NCBI RefSeq assembly: GCF_014904695.1
Contig: NZ_JACXXN010000022.1
Span: 38,051-102,050, forward strand
Direction: 5' to 3'
Length of the DNA stretch: 64,000 bases
Source: Nostoc sp. MG11
Lineage (GTDB): Bacteria; Cyanobacteriota; Cyanobacteriia; Cyanobacteriales; Nostocaceae
In this document: piece after piece, positions 26,801 through 36,165 of the stretch
Numbering within the stretch: position 1 is the stretch's first letter
Layout: each line of letters opens with the position of its first letter
Position numbers and translations under genes: made by a program
The notes under the pieces: generated by a model
Databases searched by the model: none
What the model saw: the letters and a program-made list of their open reading frames with translations, nothing else
What the model was told of the DNA's origin: nothing

Positions 26801-28638
26801 TCTGGCAAAGTAATTTGTGCATCGTTCAAGCCATCTTGAATTTGCCAGGATGAATTCCATCTCTGCTGTAACTGATGTACTGAAAATTCTGCTTCTGCGG
26901 CAATGATAACCGCGACATTGCTACCTTCTTGAATTTTTGCATCTTTGAGGGCGCGATCTGCAACTTTTAATAGTAACAGTTGTTGCGGATTTAGCTTTTC
27001 AACTTCATTCGGGGGGATTTTGTAAGCTAAAGTATCAATATCAAAATCTTTGATATATGCCCCTACTGGTGCTTTCCCCTCAGCTAATCCGTATTCTTTG
27101 AGTAAGTTTTCTTGCTGTTCAATTCCGTGCCATCTGTTTGGCGGTAGGGGAATAAAATGCTGTTTTCCGTCATAAATACTGCGTTCAAAAGCATCTAATC
27201 CATTGCAACCACCAAAAAAGGCATCCATACCAACAATGGCGATTTTGGCTGGTGGAAGCGGTGCAATTGAGTCAACTGGTGTTGTAGTTCCTTGCTCAAC
27301 AATTAGATGGGAATTTGTACCGCCAAAACCAAAAGCACTTACAGCAGCCCGTTTAATTGATGTATTCTTGTGTGGCCACGCTGTAGCCTTTCTGACAATT
27401 TTATCGGCAGAAATTATCCCACTTTCAGATGTTAAAGGATCTGAAACATTAATAGTTGGTGGAATTACGCCATGAGCCATACTCAAAACCACTTTAGTCA
27501 AGCCAACCATGCCAGCGGCGGTTAACAAGTGACCAACATTAGCTTTCACAGAACCTAGTTGCGGGGTAGCATGATGTTGACCAAAAAAGGTTTCTATGGA
27601 TTTGACTTCGGTGGTATCTCCTAGTAATGTACCAGTGGCATGACACTCTAGATAATCTATACTTTGGGGACTGATTTGTGCTTCAGTATAGGCTCTCTCA
27701 AAAGCCAAAGTTTGCCCTTTAGAATTAGGGCTGAGTAAATGCTTACCTTTGCCATCATTCGATAGTCCATTACCGCAGATTGTGGCGAGAATATTATCGC
27801 CATCTCTCACAGCATCAGAATGTCTTTTCAGCATGACCATGCCAATACCATCTGCGGGAGTTAGCCCTCTAGATGACTTATCAAATGGCGAACTAATACC
27901 ATTTTCTGGATATCCTTGAACACCAGAAAATAACATCCGCACAAATAGAGAATCTGCACAACTGATTGCTCCAGCTAACATTACATCAGCTTTGTGCGAT
28001 CGCAAATAATGAGACGCCAGCTTGATAGCATAAAATGATGAAGAACAAGCAGCATCTAGACATAGATGAATCTGCGATAGTTCAAAAGCTCTGGCAACTA
28101 CGGCGGCTGGTAAGCCAGATATCATGGCATTGTATAAAGATGCTTTACCTGTAGTAGCTCCAGCCAAATCGAAGTCTTCAAACTGCAAAAGTTCTCTAAC
28201 AGCAGGCGCAATAGTTTGCTGGTAAATCGGAGAGAATAATTGATTAGAAAATTTTGTCGGGAATGATAGATTTCCCAGAATTACGCCACACTTGGAGAGA
28301 ACATTTTGATTACCCCAATAGCCACTTTGGACAATTGCTTGTTTAGCAGCATACAGTGACCATTTAAAGGTATCATCCAAGCTTTCTGCAAGTTCTGCTG
28401 GTAAATTGTATTCGGATGGATCAAACTGAAAATTGCGGATGTATCCGCCTTTGAGGGAATATGTTTTATCTGGTGTACCTTTAACTGGGTGGTAAAACAT
28501 TGTCGGGTCTACCCCCATTTCCGCAGAAGTTGCGGATGATGTCGAATCTTTTTGAGCAATAAGATTCTGCCAAAATTCTTCAGGATTTTGAGCATCGGGG
28601 AATAGACAAGATAATCCGATGATAGCTATTTTTTCCAC
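23875..28638 (-). CDS. hglC: HglC: ketosynthase, chain-length-factor-like domain and acyltransferase
   Basis: 1587 residues. KS1 (about 1-455) is complete: Cys198 in DAACSSS and His residues in ECHATGT and VKANVGHL. A second KS-like domain (about 458-930) has VETS (about 665) where the active Cys should be, so it is a chain-length-factor-like, non-condensing partner, as in PfaC. An acyltransferase follows (Ser in GYSLGE, about 1133). The last 60 residues form a helical tail (KAHTVFLQARQDFSQQM) resembling two segments in HglE. The layout is KS-CLF-AT without ACP. A GC-rich dispersed-repeat-like block encodes RDRLQRGVAHRTQ in the linker near 1430. The name follows gene order and domains; the Anabaena protein is shorter as I recall it. 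Confidence 0.85.
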   Translation of the reverse strand: MEKIAIIGLSCLFPDAQNPEEFWQNLIAQKDSTSSATSAEMGVDPTMFYHPVKGTPDKTYSLKGGYIRNFQFDPSEYNLPAELAESLDDTFKWSLYAAKQAIVQSGYWGNQNVLSKCGVILGNLSFPTKFSNQLFSPIYQQTIAPAVRELLQFEDFDLAGATTGKASLYNAMISGLPAAVVARAFELSQIHLCLDAACSSSFYAIKLASHYLRSHKADVMLAGAISCADSLFVRMLFSGVQGYPENGISSPFDKSSRGLTPADGIGMVMLKRHSDAVRDGDNILATICGNGLSNDGKGKHLLSPNSKGQTLAFERAYTEAQISPQSIDYLECHATGTLLGDTTEVKSIETFFGQHHATPQLGSVKANVGHLLTAAGMVGLTKVVLSMAHGVIPPTINVSDPLTSESGIISADKIVRKATAWPHKNTSIKRAAVSAFGFGGTNSHLIVEQGTTTPVDSIAPLPPAKIAIVGMDAFFGGCNGLDAFERSIYDGKQHFIPLPPNRWHGIEQQENLLKEYGLAEGKAPVGAYIKDFDIDTLAYKIPPNEVEKLNPQQLLLLKVADRALKDAKIQEGSNVAVIIAAEAEFSVHQLQQRWNSSWQIQDGLNDAQITLPEEKIAQLESIVKDSVHNPVELGEYLSYIANIMASRISALWNFTGPAFTVAAVETSVLKALEVAQMLLTTGEVDAVVVGAVDLAGGVENVLLRNQYSQINTGVNTLSYDQKADGWMVGEGAGAVVLKRHETAQENNERIYAVIDAISFGQADSTSIDAGTVNQVCNQAFQMAGIDPTEVNYVEVCGSGIPQEDAAEITGLLQAYPPVGDGLHCALGSVKANIGHTYVASGIASLIKTALCLHYRYIPATPNWSGVKTPQIWEGSPFYVATESRPWFLDKDGTRRVAAINGMGIDGTYAHLILSEEPVQEERSSKYLQQMPFHLFPIAAQDKSDLPELLNSLQHTIEDSSSLAAIASQTFATFGQHREAKYALAITGRNKKELLKEIESARKGVNNAFESGTDWQTPLGSYFTAKPLGKTGALAYVYPAAVNSYIGIGRTVFRLFPKVFEDLKSNNLYNRAADVEKLVYPRSLNKLSTRQLETLEKQLLDDSLAMFESEIAFARYMTAIFRDDFQVKPQCVFGYSLGETSMMVAQGVWSDFEGGSNTLNSSPLFGDKLSGPKNAVREYWGLTPNSQNNDFWSTYVLMATPSQIRECIKHEKHVYLTQINTPEEVLIAGETAACKRVIETLGCNSFPAPFDHVIHCEAMRSQYEEIKKVNTLPSQNLPGIVFYSAADYQPIALDSEVIAHNIATGLCQELDFPRLVNRVYDDGVRIFLEAGAGSVCSRWIDKILGNQEHITISLNRRGMDDHTSMVKALAKLLSHQVNVDLSPLYSLTPETSQHKTTLRTITLGGNPITHAILSEENRKLFQDIGEQIRRDRLQRGVAHRTQKQQLDIPNFQDLEINSVNAVGAIAQEKSNSHHILPPNTQPEEVKTKNIIDNGFELKEQLQSSELSAIEQQISQPISSPPAITRKFGKTISMFDLNKSQYQKLNSNNSKLTKAHTVFLQARQDFSQQMSEIIQLQLACAENLLNEES

Positions 28639-28797
28639 TGTTTATATCCTCATCAGCCGCTAGGCATTTAACTTACCTGTTTGGGTATTAGGCAAGAAGT
28701 AACTAAGAGACGCTAGGATTTACGCTGTTCCCCAAACTTAATAAATGCAAGTCAAGATGCGATGAAAGCTTGCTAACTGAGTGTTAAAGGAAAATTA

Positions 28798-30528
28798 CTA
28801 ACTTTTGAGTAATTTCATAGACCAAATTATGGCATTGGCTCCGAGCATTTGTGAGTAGATTTGCCCTTGAGCATCGTGTATGATAAAGTTTGCGATCGCG
28901 CTAGTTGCTGTTTTGGCTTTCACTTCACAAGAAACATAAAAAATTTCGTTGCATGGTAAAGCAGCAAATTGTTCAAATTTCTCTACCTTTCCAGGTAAAC
29001 AACCTTCTTGATGGAAATGCTGTGTCCAAATCCATAAAGCGTGCATACTCAAATCAGTTGTATATGGATTCACCCATTGAACTGGAAATTGTCCTTGTTC
29101 CTGTTCGCTGATTCCTTGCCAAAGGCATTCTGTAGTTATCTTTTCAGGACTAATGTTTAGGACTCGTTTAACTTCTTGAAAAGCCGGGCCATGAAATAAT
29201 GTGGCTCCCCCATTCTGATAAAAATCTTTTCCTGTGGCGGTAATAATATTATCCGACTCAAGATTTATTGATTCATAAGTGGGAACAATGGGGATTTCTC
29301 GCTGGAGATTGAGTTGAGCGCTAAAGTTATAATGAACTTTACCTTCAGGATTTTTGCTCAATATTTGAGCTTTGATTTCGATGTTATGATAATTAACTTT
29401 AGAAATTTCTTGAATTTCTAAAATATGTTCTTTTGCCAGTTTTTCATTGAAAGTAATTCCCTTCAAAACTTTGAAATCTTTGTAACTAAACAACCTATAA
29501 CCTGGATAAAGTTGCTCACAAGCATTAATAATCCATGTCATTGCACAAGTGGCTGGTAAAACTGGATAACCAGCAATGACATGATCCCGCAAAAAGGGAT
29601 TTGCTTCCAATGTCATTTGGCGACGGATACGATAGGTTCGCAGTTCAGTATCTAACTCTATTGCAGGCGGAGTTAGTGGACTACCAATTACAACTTGTGT
29701 ATTATCATGATGAGCGGGATGTAGTTCGTTGACTAGCATTTGTGTGCCAACTTCTACAGGAATCACCTCAATTCCTCGTTCAGCAAAAGCTTTTTTAAGT
29801 TCCGCCGATACCATCCCACTGTCCCAAGCTCCCCAATTGATCGCCACTACATGACAAGCAGGATAGTTTTGCTTGATTAAATGGGCTGATTTGTTGAGAA
29901 TTTCATTAGCGATCGCATAATCAGTTTGACCAACATTCCCGTAAAATCCGGTTACGGAAGAAAACAAAACTAAGTGCTGAAGTTGATTAGGATTAATGCA
30001 AGCTAACAGATTTTCTAAACCCTGAACTTTGGCTGTGTAAACCTTTTCAAAATCCTGTTCTGTTTTCTTTTCAATTAACTTATCAGCTAAATTTCCCGCA
30101 CCGTGAATAATTCCTGTAATCGTACCTAAACGTTGCACAGCAGCAGCCAATTTTCCTTGTAAAGCTGCTGTATCTGTAACATCGACACTAATATATTCTG
30201 CTTGCGCTCCTGTTTGTTGAATTGAAGAGAGGGTTTTTTTGATTTCACGGCTGGAGGTAATCTGGTTATAGACTTTTTGCACACTCATGGGTGTGGGTTT
30301 TTCGCCTTGAGCAAGAAGATTCTCCATGATGCGTTTTTTCAATGCGGAATCTTCAAAACAATTTTGAGCAAAATCTGGTTCAGTTTCTAATAGTTCGGAG
30401 CGACCAAGGAGGATGAATTTGCAGGGTTGGTGTTGTGCTAATTTGATAGTACACTCAGCCGTAATCCCTTTTGCACCGCCGCTTACAACAAAGACTGATG
30501 ATGGGTTAAGCTGGGCTGTTTGTGTCAT
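28798..30528 (-). CDS. hglD: HglD: ketoreductase plus hot-dog dehydratase
   Basis: 576 residues. The N-terminal catalytic ketoreductase (about 10-290) has VVSGGAKGI for NADPH, HGAGNLADKL, FSSVTGFYGNVGQTDYAIANE (Ser and Tyr) and INWGAWDSGM. The C-terminal hot-dog dehydratase (about 305-560) has DHVIAGYPVLPATCAM, the HxxxGxxxxP catalytic motif. The KR has no structural half of its own; that half seems to be the C-terminus of HglE, encoded just upstream. HglE and HglD together then equal one PfaA-like chain cut inside the KR. It lies 168 bp after hglE and 159 bp before hglC, probably in one operon with internal spacers. Confidence 0.85.
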   Translation of the reverse strand: MTQTAQLNPSSVFVVSGGAKGITAECTIKLAQHQPCKFILLGRSELLETEPDFAQNCFEDSALKKRIMENLLAQGEKPTPMSVQKVYNQITSSREIKKTLSSIQQTGAQAEYISVDVTDTAALQGKLAAAVQRLGTITGIIHGAGNLADKLIEKKTEQDFEKVYTAKVQGLENLLACINPNQLQHLVLFSSVTGFYGNVGQTDYAIANEILNKSAHLIKQNYPACHVVAINWGAWDSGMVSAELKKAFAERGIEVIPVEVGTQMLVNELHPAHHDNTQVVIGSPLTPPAIELDTELRTYRIRRQMTLEANPFLRDHVIAGYPVLPATCAMTWIINACEQLYPGYRLFSYKDFKVLKGITFNEKLAKEHILEIQEISKVNYHNIEIKAQILSKNPEGKVHYNFSAQLNLQREIPIVPTYESINLESDNIITATGKDFYQNGGATLFHGPAFQEVKRVLNISPEKITTECLWQGISEQEQGQFPVQWVNPYTTDLSMHALWIWTQHFHQEGCLPGKVEKFEQFAALPCNEIFYVSCEVKAKTATSAIANFIIHDAQGQIYSQMLGANAIIWSMKLLKS

Positions 30529-30696
30529 AAATCCTCTGGAATATCTGCGTAAATCAAATTATTTATTTCCTCTGTGTTCTCTGCATCCTCTACGTTTAGG
30601 TGAAAAGCTCACGCAGAGGAGCCAGTGCGTTGGGCGGGTTTCCCGACTTAAAGCACCTGGCGTCGCGCAGAGGCGCAGAGAGAAGAGATGAGGTGA
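30529..30696. repeat. Dispersed repeat in the hglE-hglD spacer
   Basis: A 168-bp operon-internal gap. Bases about 30615-30649 (GAGGAGCCAG...TGGGCGGGTTTCCCGACTT) nearly repeat 14349-14381, and GCGCAGAGGCGCAGAG follows. It is one of several GC-rich dispersed blocks in this window. It could affect mRNA processing or stability between hglE and hglD. Confidence 0.6.
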
Positions 30697-33600
30697 TTAA
30701 CTTGCGATGAGGGTGACGCGTCCTTGGGAACTGTAGGCAACTTCGCTGATATAAAGATTGGGATCGTGAAGTTCAGCAATGATGTGTTGTGCTGATTGTT
30801 GAGCATCTATAGCTGGATTTAGGTCGATCGCCCGTGCAAATACTTTTGGCCATTCCCATCTGAGAGTTTTGGTTAATCCGAATAAACCAGCGCCGATCGC
30901 ACCAAAGTTGACTTGATGTTCTAAGCCAAAGGCCCCGTCGAGATGTGCTACTGTGCAGAAGCAACTACGTCCTTGATGCGCTGCTTGATTTAGGGATGGT
31001 TTGAGATGTTTCGCCATCAAAAAGACGTGTTTGACGATCGCTTTTTCCTGTTCGAGATAAGAAATGCTTCCGCTGTCTGCTGTAAATACAGGATGTAGGT
31101 GGATAAAGGCCCCAATCGTCCCGCAGTGAGATGCGATCGCTTGCAATTGTTGTTGAAGATGTTCTTCACTCAAGTTTGCTAGTGTCACGCGAGTCACGCC
31201 TGCGGGTAAAGGTGATTGTTGGGGAATCAGCGATTGGGGGAAATTAACAACTACTACCTTCCAGCCTTGCTCGATTAGCGACTCAGCTAATTTAGAAGTG
31301 GTGAGGGAACCATCATCGGTGATTAAGCCGATGTGTCCCTCTGGTAAACTGAAATCCAAGTAATCTGGTTGTGCTAGGGGTTTGAGTTTGGCTGGACGGC
31401 GGGGGATACTGTGAATTATTTGAGGTGGCTGCTCAAACTCATACTCAGACTTTTTTTTTTCACCTCCAACCAACTGCTGGAGATAATCGACTATTTGACC
31501 TATGGTGCGTAGTTCTCCCAAATCTTCCATATCTGGCTTGGGTAAATTGGGGTACATTTCTTGCATCGCCCCCAAGATTTCCACACGTTTGATGGAGTCA
31601 ATCCCCAAGTCCGCTTCCATGTCCATTTCCAGTTCGAGCATTTCTACTGGATAACCAGTTTTATCACTGGTTATGGCTAACAGGGTTTGACCTAAGTCTG
31701 CAAATTCATTACTTACTGTAGGTTCCGGTGCTGTGCTCAATTCAACAACTACGCTTGGCTCAGGTGAAGTGATGACCTCAGCCACGGGCGCAGTCGTTAC
31801 CTCTGGAGTCTCGGTTGCGTGTTGTACTTCGTGAATGGCGATTTCGACAGAAACACTTCTAGAAGCATGGGATTGCAGATACTCTACAACCTGACCGATG
31901 GTGCGTAGTTCTCCCAAATCTTCCATGTTTGGTTTGGGTAAGTCGGGATACATCTCCTGTAGCGCCCCTAGGATTTCCACCCGTTTGATGGAGTCAATCC
32001 CTAAGTCTGCTTCCATATCCATATCCATTTCCAGCATCTCTACTGGGTAGCCAGTTTTGTCGCTGGTGATAGCTAACAGGTTTTTATCCAAGTCAACAAT
32101 ATCAATGGTTGCGCCTAGTGCTGGTTCTGGGCTAAATGCAACAACTTCGTTGACTGGTGGTGAGCTAATTTTGACTACTAACTCGGTATGGGGTTCTGCT
32201 ACGGGAACAGGTGCTTCAACTACAGGCTCTACTGCGGGGATAGGCGTCTCAACTATTGGCTCAACTACCTTGGAAATGGCGGGGAGAGGTGTTTGAGTAA
32301 AAGTTAAGCCATTTTTAGCTATAGGCGCGATCGCAGGTAAAGGCTGGCTTTCTACAATCTCGGTAGTAGGGGATACAGGTGCTTCTGTAACGGTTGCTTC
32401 GGTGGTGAAAGGTACGAAATGATGGCGTTCGCTTACTCCGTTGCTGAGTGTCTCTTGCGGTTGAGTCGCTCCATCACCAGCAATTAGCTGAGAATATTCT
32501 TGTTGAATGAGTTGGAAAAAGTTTTTGGTATGTTCTACCTGCTCTTGAAGATATTGTTCATGGATGCGTAGGGTTTCACCTTGTTGAGAGTGAAATTGCA
32601 TCATGCTACGCTCTAAGCTTTCCATGACAACTTGCTTCAGTTTCGCAGTTTCCATTGAAGATTTACTGTTACTCAACAAAGAATTTTGCTGTTGCATCAG
32701 TTGGAAAAACGTTTTGGCGTATTCCATTTGATGGTTGAGATAAGTTCCGTGAACTTGTAAATTCTCGGCTTGATTTTGCTGAAACTGTGTCAGCAGGTAT
32801 TCTAAACTTTCTAAAAGTTGTTGATAATTTGCAAGCTTTTCTGGTGTTGGTTGCATCTTCCCTCCGGGATGCTGGGCGTAAGACTCCTGGGCTGTTTGAT
32901 GTGCAAGGGTTGCAGGATTCATCTGTTGCTCTGGTTGAGTAGCGATAGTGGGGGGGTTAATCACACTGCTCACTGATGGGGTTGTGATCGGGGGTGTTTT
33001 TTTATGTCCATTACTCTCTCTGACTGCGTAGGCGTAGCCCGTCGTAGACATCGCTGGAGTTGCATCTGGGCTAATAAATAATGGAGTCGCAGTCTCAGAG
33101 AACTCAGGAGTGGGTTGATTTGTTGAAACCGAAGTTTCAGCAGGTAACGTTACTTTGTGTCCATTCTGCAAAGCTAGAGCAAAGGCATTTTTCGTTTTTT
33201 CGGATCTATGATTGATACCGTTTAAACGTACATTTAACGCCTTCTTGTTCTCAACTGGGGGTAGTGTTTGGGGGAGGTGGTAGGGATCGAGGTTATTCAA
33301 AGCCAAACCCATTACGCGCAACTGCACTACTGCTTCTCGCAGGGAGCGATCGCTATTCTTTTGGGTGCTGGGGTTTAAAGATACGGTAAAATGTGGGCGA
33401 TCGCCGAGGGTTTCTTTCACCAAGTTGGTGAGAATTTTCCTAGGGCCAAATTCCACAAAGCAATAACCACCCGCCGCATAGATATTTTCAATTTCATGCT
33501 TAAACAGCACCGAGTTTGAGAGGTGGGTTTCCAGGATTTTTTGAATAGTTTGCGGTTCTTTGGGATACTGCTTACTGGTGACGTTGCTGTAAACAGGAAT

Positions 33601-36165
33601 TTGGGGATTTTGGAAGGTGACGGCTTTAGTAGCGATCGCAAAGGATTTTTGAGCAAAGGCGATTAACGGTGTATGGAAAGCTGCTGATACAGGTAATAAA
33701 ACAGCCGTATATCCTTTGTCGTGTAAAGCCTGACGCACTTTGGCGATTTCTGCGGTAGGGCCTGCTAAGACAAATTGAGTTGGGGAGTTTTGGTTTGCGA
33801 TCGTTACTTGCGGAAAATGTCTCAGCACTGCTTCAACTTTGCTGATATCTTCTTTGACAGCCAACATACTTCCCGCATCATGATCGGGGTCTTCTGGAGC
33901 CGCCATTGCTTGACCCCTAGCCTTCACTAGGAACAAGTAATCTTCCTCACTCAAAACGCCCGCAGCCCACAAAGCTGTAAGTTCACCAAAGCTGTGTCCC
34001 GCGACAAAATCTGATTTGAATCCAGCTTGTTGCAGTATGGAATAAAGCCCAGCGCTAAACACCCCGATGGCAGGTTGAGCATATTCTGTGCGTTGTAGAG
34101 CAGCAATTTGGGCATTCTTTTCTGCTTCTTCAAACACAGGATGAGGAAACACTATCTCTGAAATTGGCTGCAAATTGTCTTTGAGTAACAGGCTATCCAT
34201 CTGCCCGTAAAGACGCCGCAGAGCAGGAAAATTCATCACCGCTTCCCGGCCCATTTCCAAGTATTGCGAACCTTGTCCAGAAAATAGCGCGACTACTTTT
34301 CCGCCCAGATTCATCCCAGAGGAACGATAGTAAATTCCTTGGGGATGCTCCCAAGATGCTACTGATCCTTTGTGTTTTAGCCAATCAATACTAGTTTGTA
34401 GGAATTTGCAGGCTTCTTGCAGATTTTCGGCAACAAACCCAACTCTGGCATTAGAGAGAGGAATCTCTTGTGATTTACACTCTTTGACTAATTCTGCATA
34501 GTGTCTATCACCCCCATCCGACTGCAACTTAGCTAAAATCTCTTCAGATTTAGCCAACAATTGGGCTGGAGTTGCAGCAAACAACAGCACTTCACTAGCA
34601 GCATTGTTTAAGCGATAGGCGTCGTTCTGTTCTTCCCCATATTCTTCGAGGACGACGTGATAGTTAGTGCCGCCAAAACCGAAAGAACTGACACCCGCGC
34701 GTCTTGGTGCTTCCCCTTCTGCACGAATCCAAGGTCTGGTTTCTGTATTCAAATAAAATGCCGAATTTTTGATATTAAGTTTGGGGTTCGGCTCGGTGAT
34801 GTTAATTGTGGGTGGTAATACTTTGTGATGTAGTGCCAAAGCAGTTTTAATCAAACTTGCTGCACCCGCAGCTGCTTTTGTATGTCCGATTTGGGATTTC
34901 ACACTACCCAAAGCAATGTGTTGTTTTTTGGAGTCATGTCCAGCAAAGAAGTCACTCAAAGAGCCGAATTCTGTGGGATCTCCAGCCATTGTGCCTGTAC
35001 CATGCGCTTCCATCAAACCAACTGTGGCGGGAGAAAAGCCGGCATCCTCATAAGCACGTTCTAAAGCTTTAACTTGGCCTTCTTTGCGAGGGGCATAAAT
35101 ACTCTTGTAACGCCCATCGCTAGAAGTACCGACACCCTTGATGACTGCATAGATTTTGTCATTGTCGCGTTCCGCATCTTCTAGGCGTTTGAGTACAATC
35201 ATGCCGATACCTTCACCTAGCATCATCCCATCCGACTTCGCATCGAAAGGTTTGACATTCTCACTAGGAGAGACAGCCGGTGTTTTGCTGAACGATATAT
35301 AAGCCATTATTGTGTTGTCGGTGTCAACACCACCAGTTAGCATCATGTCAGAGCGATGTTCAACTAGCTCGCTAATTGCCATCTTTAAAGCACCGAAGGA
35401 ACTCGCACAAGCAGCATCAACTACGCAGTTCATCCCGCCAAAATTCAGACGATTAGCAATTCTGCCGGCGACTACGTTAGCCAACATTCCGGGGAAAGCA
35501 TTCTCATCCCACTTGACATAGGCGCTTTTGATTTTCTCGACGATTTTTTGCGTATCTTCATCAGATAAGCCGCTACTTTTAAGAGCTTTTTCCCAAATTG
35601 GATACTCTAATCTGGCGGAAAGTGGCATTCCCAATTGCTTGGCCATTGCCACACCTAAGATGACACCAACCATCTCACGATTAAAGTCACGTTGTTCGCC
35701 GTAACCTGCATCTTCCATCGCTTCTTTCGCAACTACTAAGCTCAATAGTTGCGATACGTCTGTGACTTCTAAAATGCTTGGTGGTATACCAAATTCCATT
35801 GGGTTAAAATCCACCTCTGGGATAAACCCGCCTCTTTTACAATAGGTTTTATCTTCGGTAGTTCTAGGATTTGGATCGTAGTAATCTTCTACGCTCCAGT
35901 GAGTGGATGGAACATCAGTAATACAGTCAATTTTGTTGACTATATTTTGCCAGTATTCCCGCAAGTTTCTGGCTTTGGGTAATAGAGATGCCATCCCAAT
36001 GATCGCTATAGGATTATGTTGCAGTTGTCTGTTAATTTTGTTGATTGACACTGATTTTTCTGATTTCATTTTCTTTCCTTCTATAGACCTAATCAAATCC
36101 TTTTCACAATTGTTGATCTGAGCTTCTAACTCCGCTAAGGCAGTATCAATTGAATAAGCAGGCAT
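30697..36165 (-). CDS. hglE: HglE: polyketide synthase KS-AT-ACP-ACP with partial ketoreductase
   Basis: 1822 residues. N-terminal helix (1-48); KS (about 50-510) with Cys253 in DAACASS and EAHGTGT; AT (about 620-950) with GHSFGE (about 720-725); a proline/glutamate-rich linker (about 1000-1370) holding two copies of a helical module (about 1115-1225); two nearly identical ACPs, DSIKRVEILGA serines near 1392 and 1522; then a KR structural half to the C-terminus (about 1600-1822) without the catalytic YxxxN. It is the elongating synthase for the heterocyst glycolipid aglycone and is first in the operon. An exact 23-bp dispersed repeat (33025-33047) encodes STTGYAYAV in the linker. The start is MPAYSIDTALAEL; an internal ATG at residue 33 is possible. 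Confidence 0.9.
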   Translation of the reverse strand: MPAYSIDTALAELEAQINNCEKDLIRSIEGKKMKSEKSVSINKINRQLQHNPIAIIGMASLLPKARNLREYWQNIVNKIDCITDVPSTHWSVEDYYDPNPRTTEDKTYCKRGGFIPEVDFNPMEFGIPPSILEVTDVSQLLSLVVAKEAMEDAGYGEQRDFNREMVGVILGVAMAKQLGMPLSARLEYPIWEKALKSSGLSDEDTQKIVEKIKSAYVKWDENAFPGMLANVVAGRIANRLNFGGMNCVVDAACASSFGALKMAISELVEHRSDMMLTGGVDTDNTIMAYISFSKTPAVSPSENVKPFDAKSDGMMLGEGIGMIVLKRLEDAERDNDKIYAVIKGVGTSSDGRYKSIYAPRKEGQVKALERAYEDAGFSPATVGLMEAHGTGTMAGDPTEFGSLSDFFAGHDSKKQHIALGSVKSQIGHTKAAAGAASLIKTALALHHKVLPPTINITEPNPKLNIKNSAFYLNTETRPWIRAEGEAPRRAGVSSFGFGGTNYHVVLEEYGEEQNDAYRLNNAASEVLLFAATPAQLLAKSEEILAKLQSDGGDRHYAELVKECKSQEIPLSNARVGFVAENLQEACKFLQTSIDWLKHKGSVASWEHPQGIYYRSSGMNLGGKVVALFSGQGSQYLEMGREAVMNFPALRRLYGQMDSLLLKDNLQPISEIVFPHPVFEEAEKNAQIAALQRTEYAQPAIGVFSAGLYSILQQAGFKSDFVAGHSFGELTALWAAGVLSEEDYLFLVKARGQAMAAPEDPDHDAGSMLAVKEDISKVEAVLRHFPQVTIANQNSPTQFVLAGPTAEIAKVRQALHDKGYTAVLLPVSAAFHTPLIAFAQKSFAIATKAVTFQNPQIPVYSNVTSKQYPKEPQTIQKILETHLSNSVLFKHEIENIYAAGGYCFVEFGPRKILTNLVKETLGDRPHFTVSLNPSTQKNSDRSLREAVVQLRVMGLALNNLDPYHLPQTLPPVENKKALNVRLNGINHRSEKTKNAFALALQNGHKVTLPAETSVSTNQPTPEFSETATPLFISPDATPAMSTTGYAYAVRESNGHKKTPPITTPSVSSVINPPTIATQPEQQMNPATLAHQTAQESYAQHPGGKMQPTPEKLANYQQLLESLEYLLTQFQQNQAENLQVHGTYLNHQMEYAKTFFQLMQQQNSLLSNSKSSMETAKLKQVVMESLERSMMQFHSQQGETLRIHEQYLQEQVEHTKNFFQLIQQEYSQLIAGDGATQPQETLSNGVSERHHFVPFTTEATVTEAPVSPTTEIVESQPLPAIAPIAKNGLTFTQTPLPAISKVVEPIVETPIPAVEPVVEAPVPVAEPHTELVVKISSPPVNEVVAFSPEPALGATIDIVDLDKNLLAITSDKTGYPVEMLEMDMDMEADLGIDSIKRVEILGALQEMYPDLPKPNMEDLGELRTIGQVVEYLQSHASRSVSVEIAIHEVQHATETPEVTTAPVAEVITSPEPSVVVELSTAPEPTVSNEFADLGQTLLAITSDKTGYPVEMLELEMDMEADLGIDSIKRVEILGAMQEMYPNLPKPDMEDLGELRTIGQIVDYLQQLVGGEKKKSEYEFEQPPQIIHSIPRRPAKLKPLAQPDYLDFSLPEGHIGLITDDGSLTTSKLAESLIEQGWKVVVVNFPQSLIPQQSPLPAGVTRVTLANLSEEHLQQQLQAIASHCGTIGAFIHLHPVFTADSGSISYLEQEKAIVKHVFLMAKHLKPSLNQAAHQGRSCFCTVAHLDGAFGLEHQVNFGAIGAGLFGLTKTLRWEWPKVFARAIDLNPAIDAQQSAQHIIAELHDPNLYISEVAYSSQGRVTLIAS

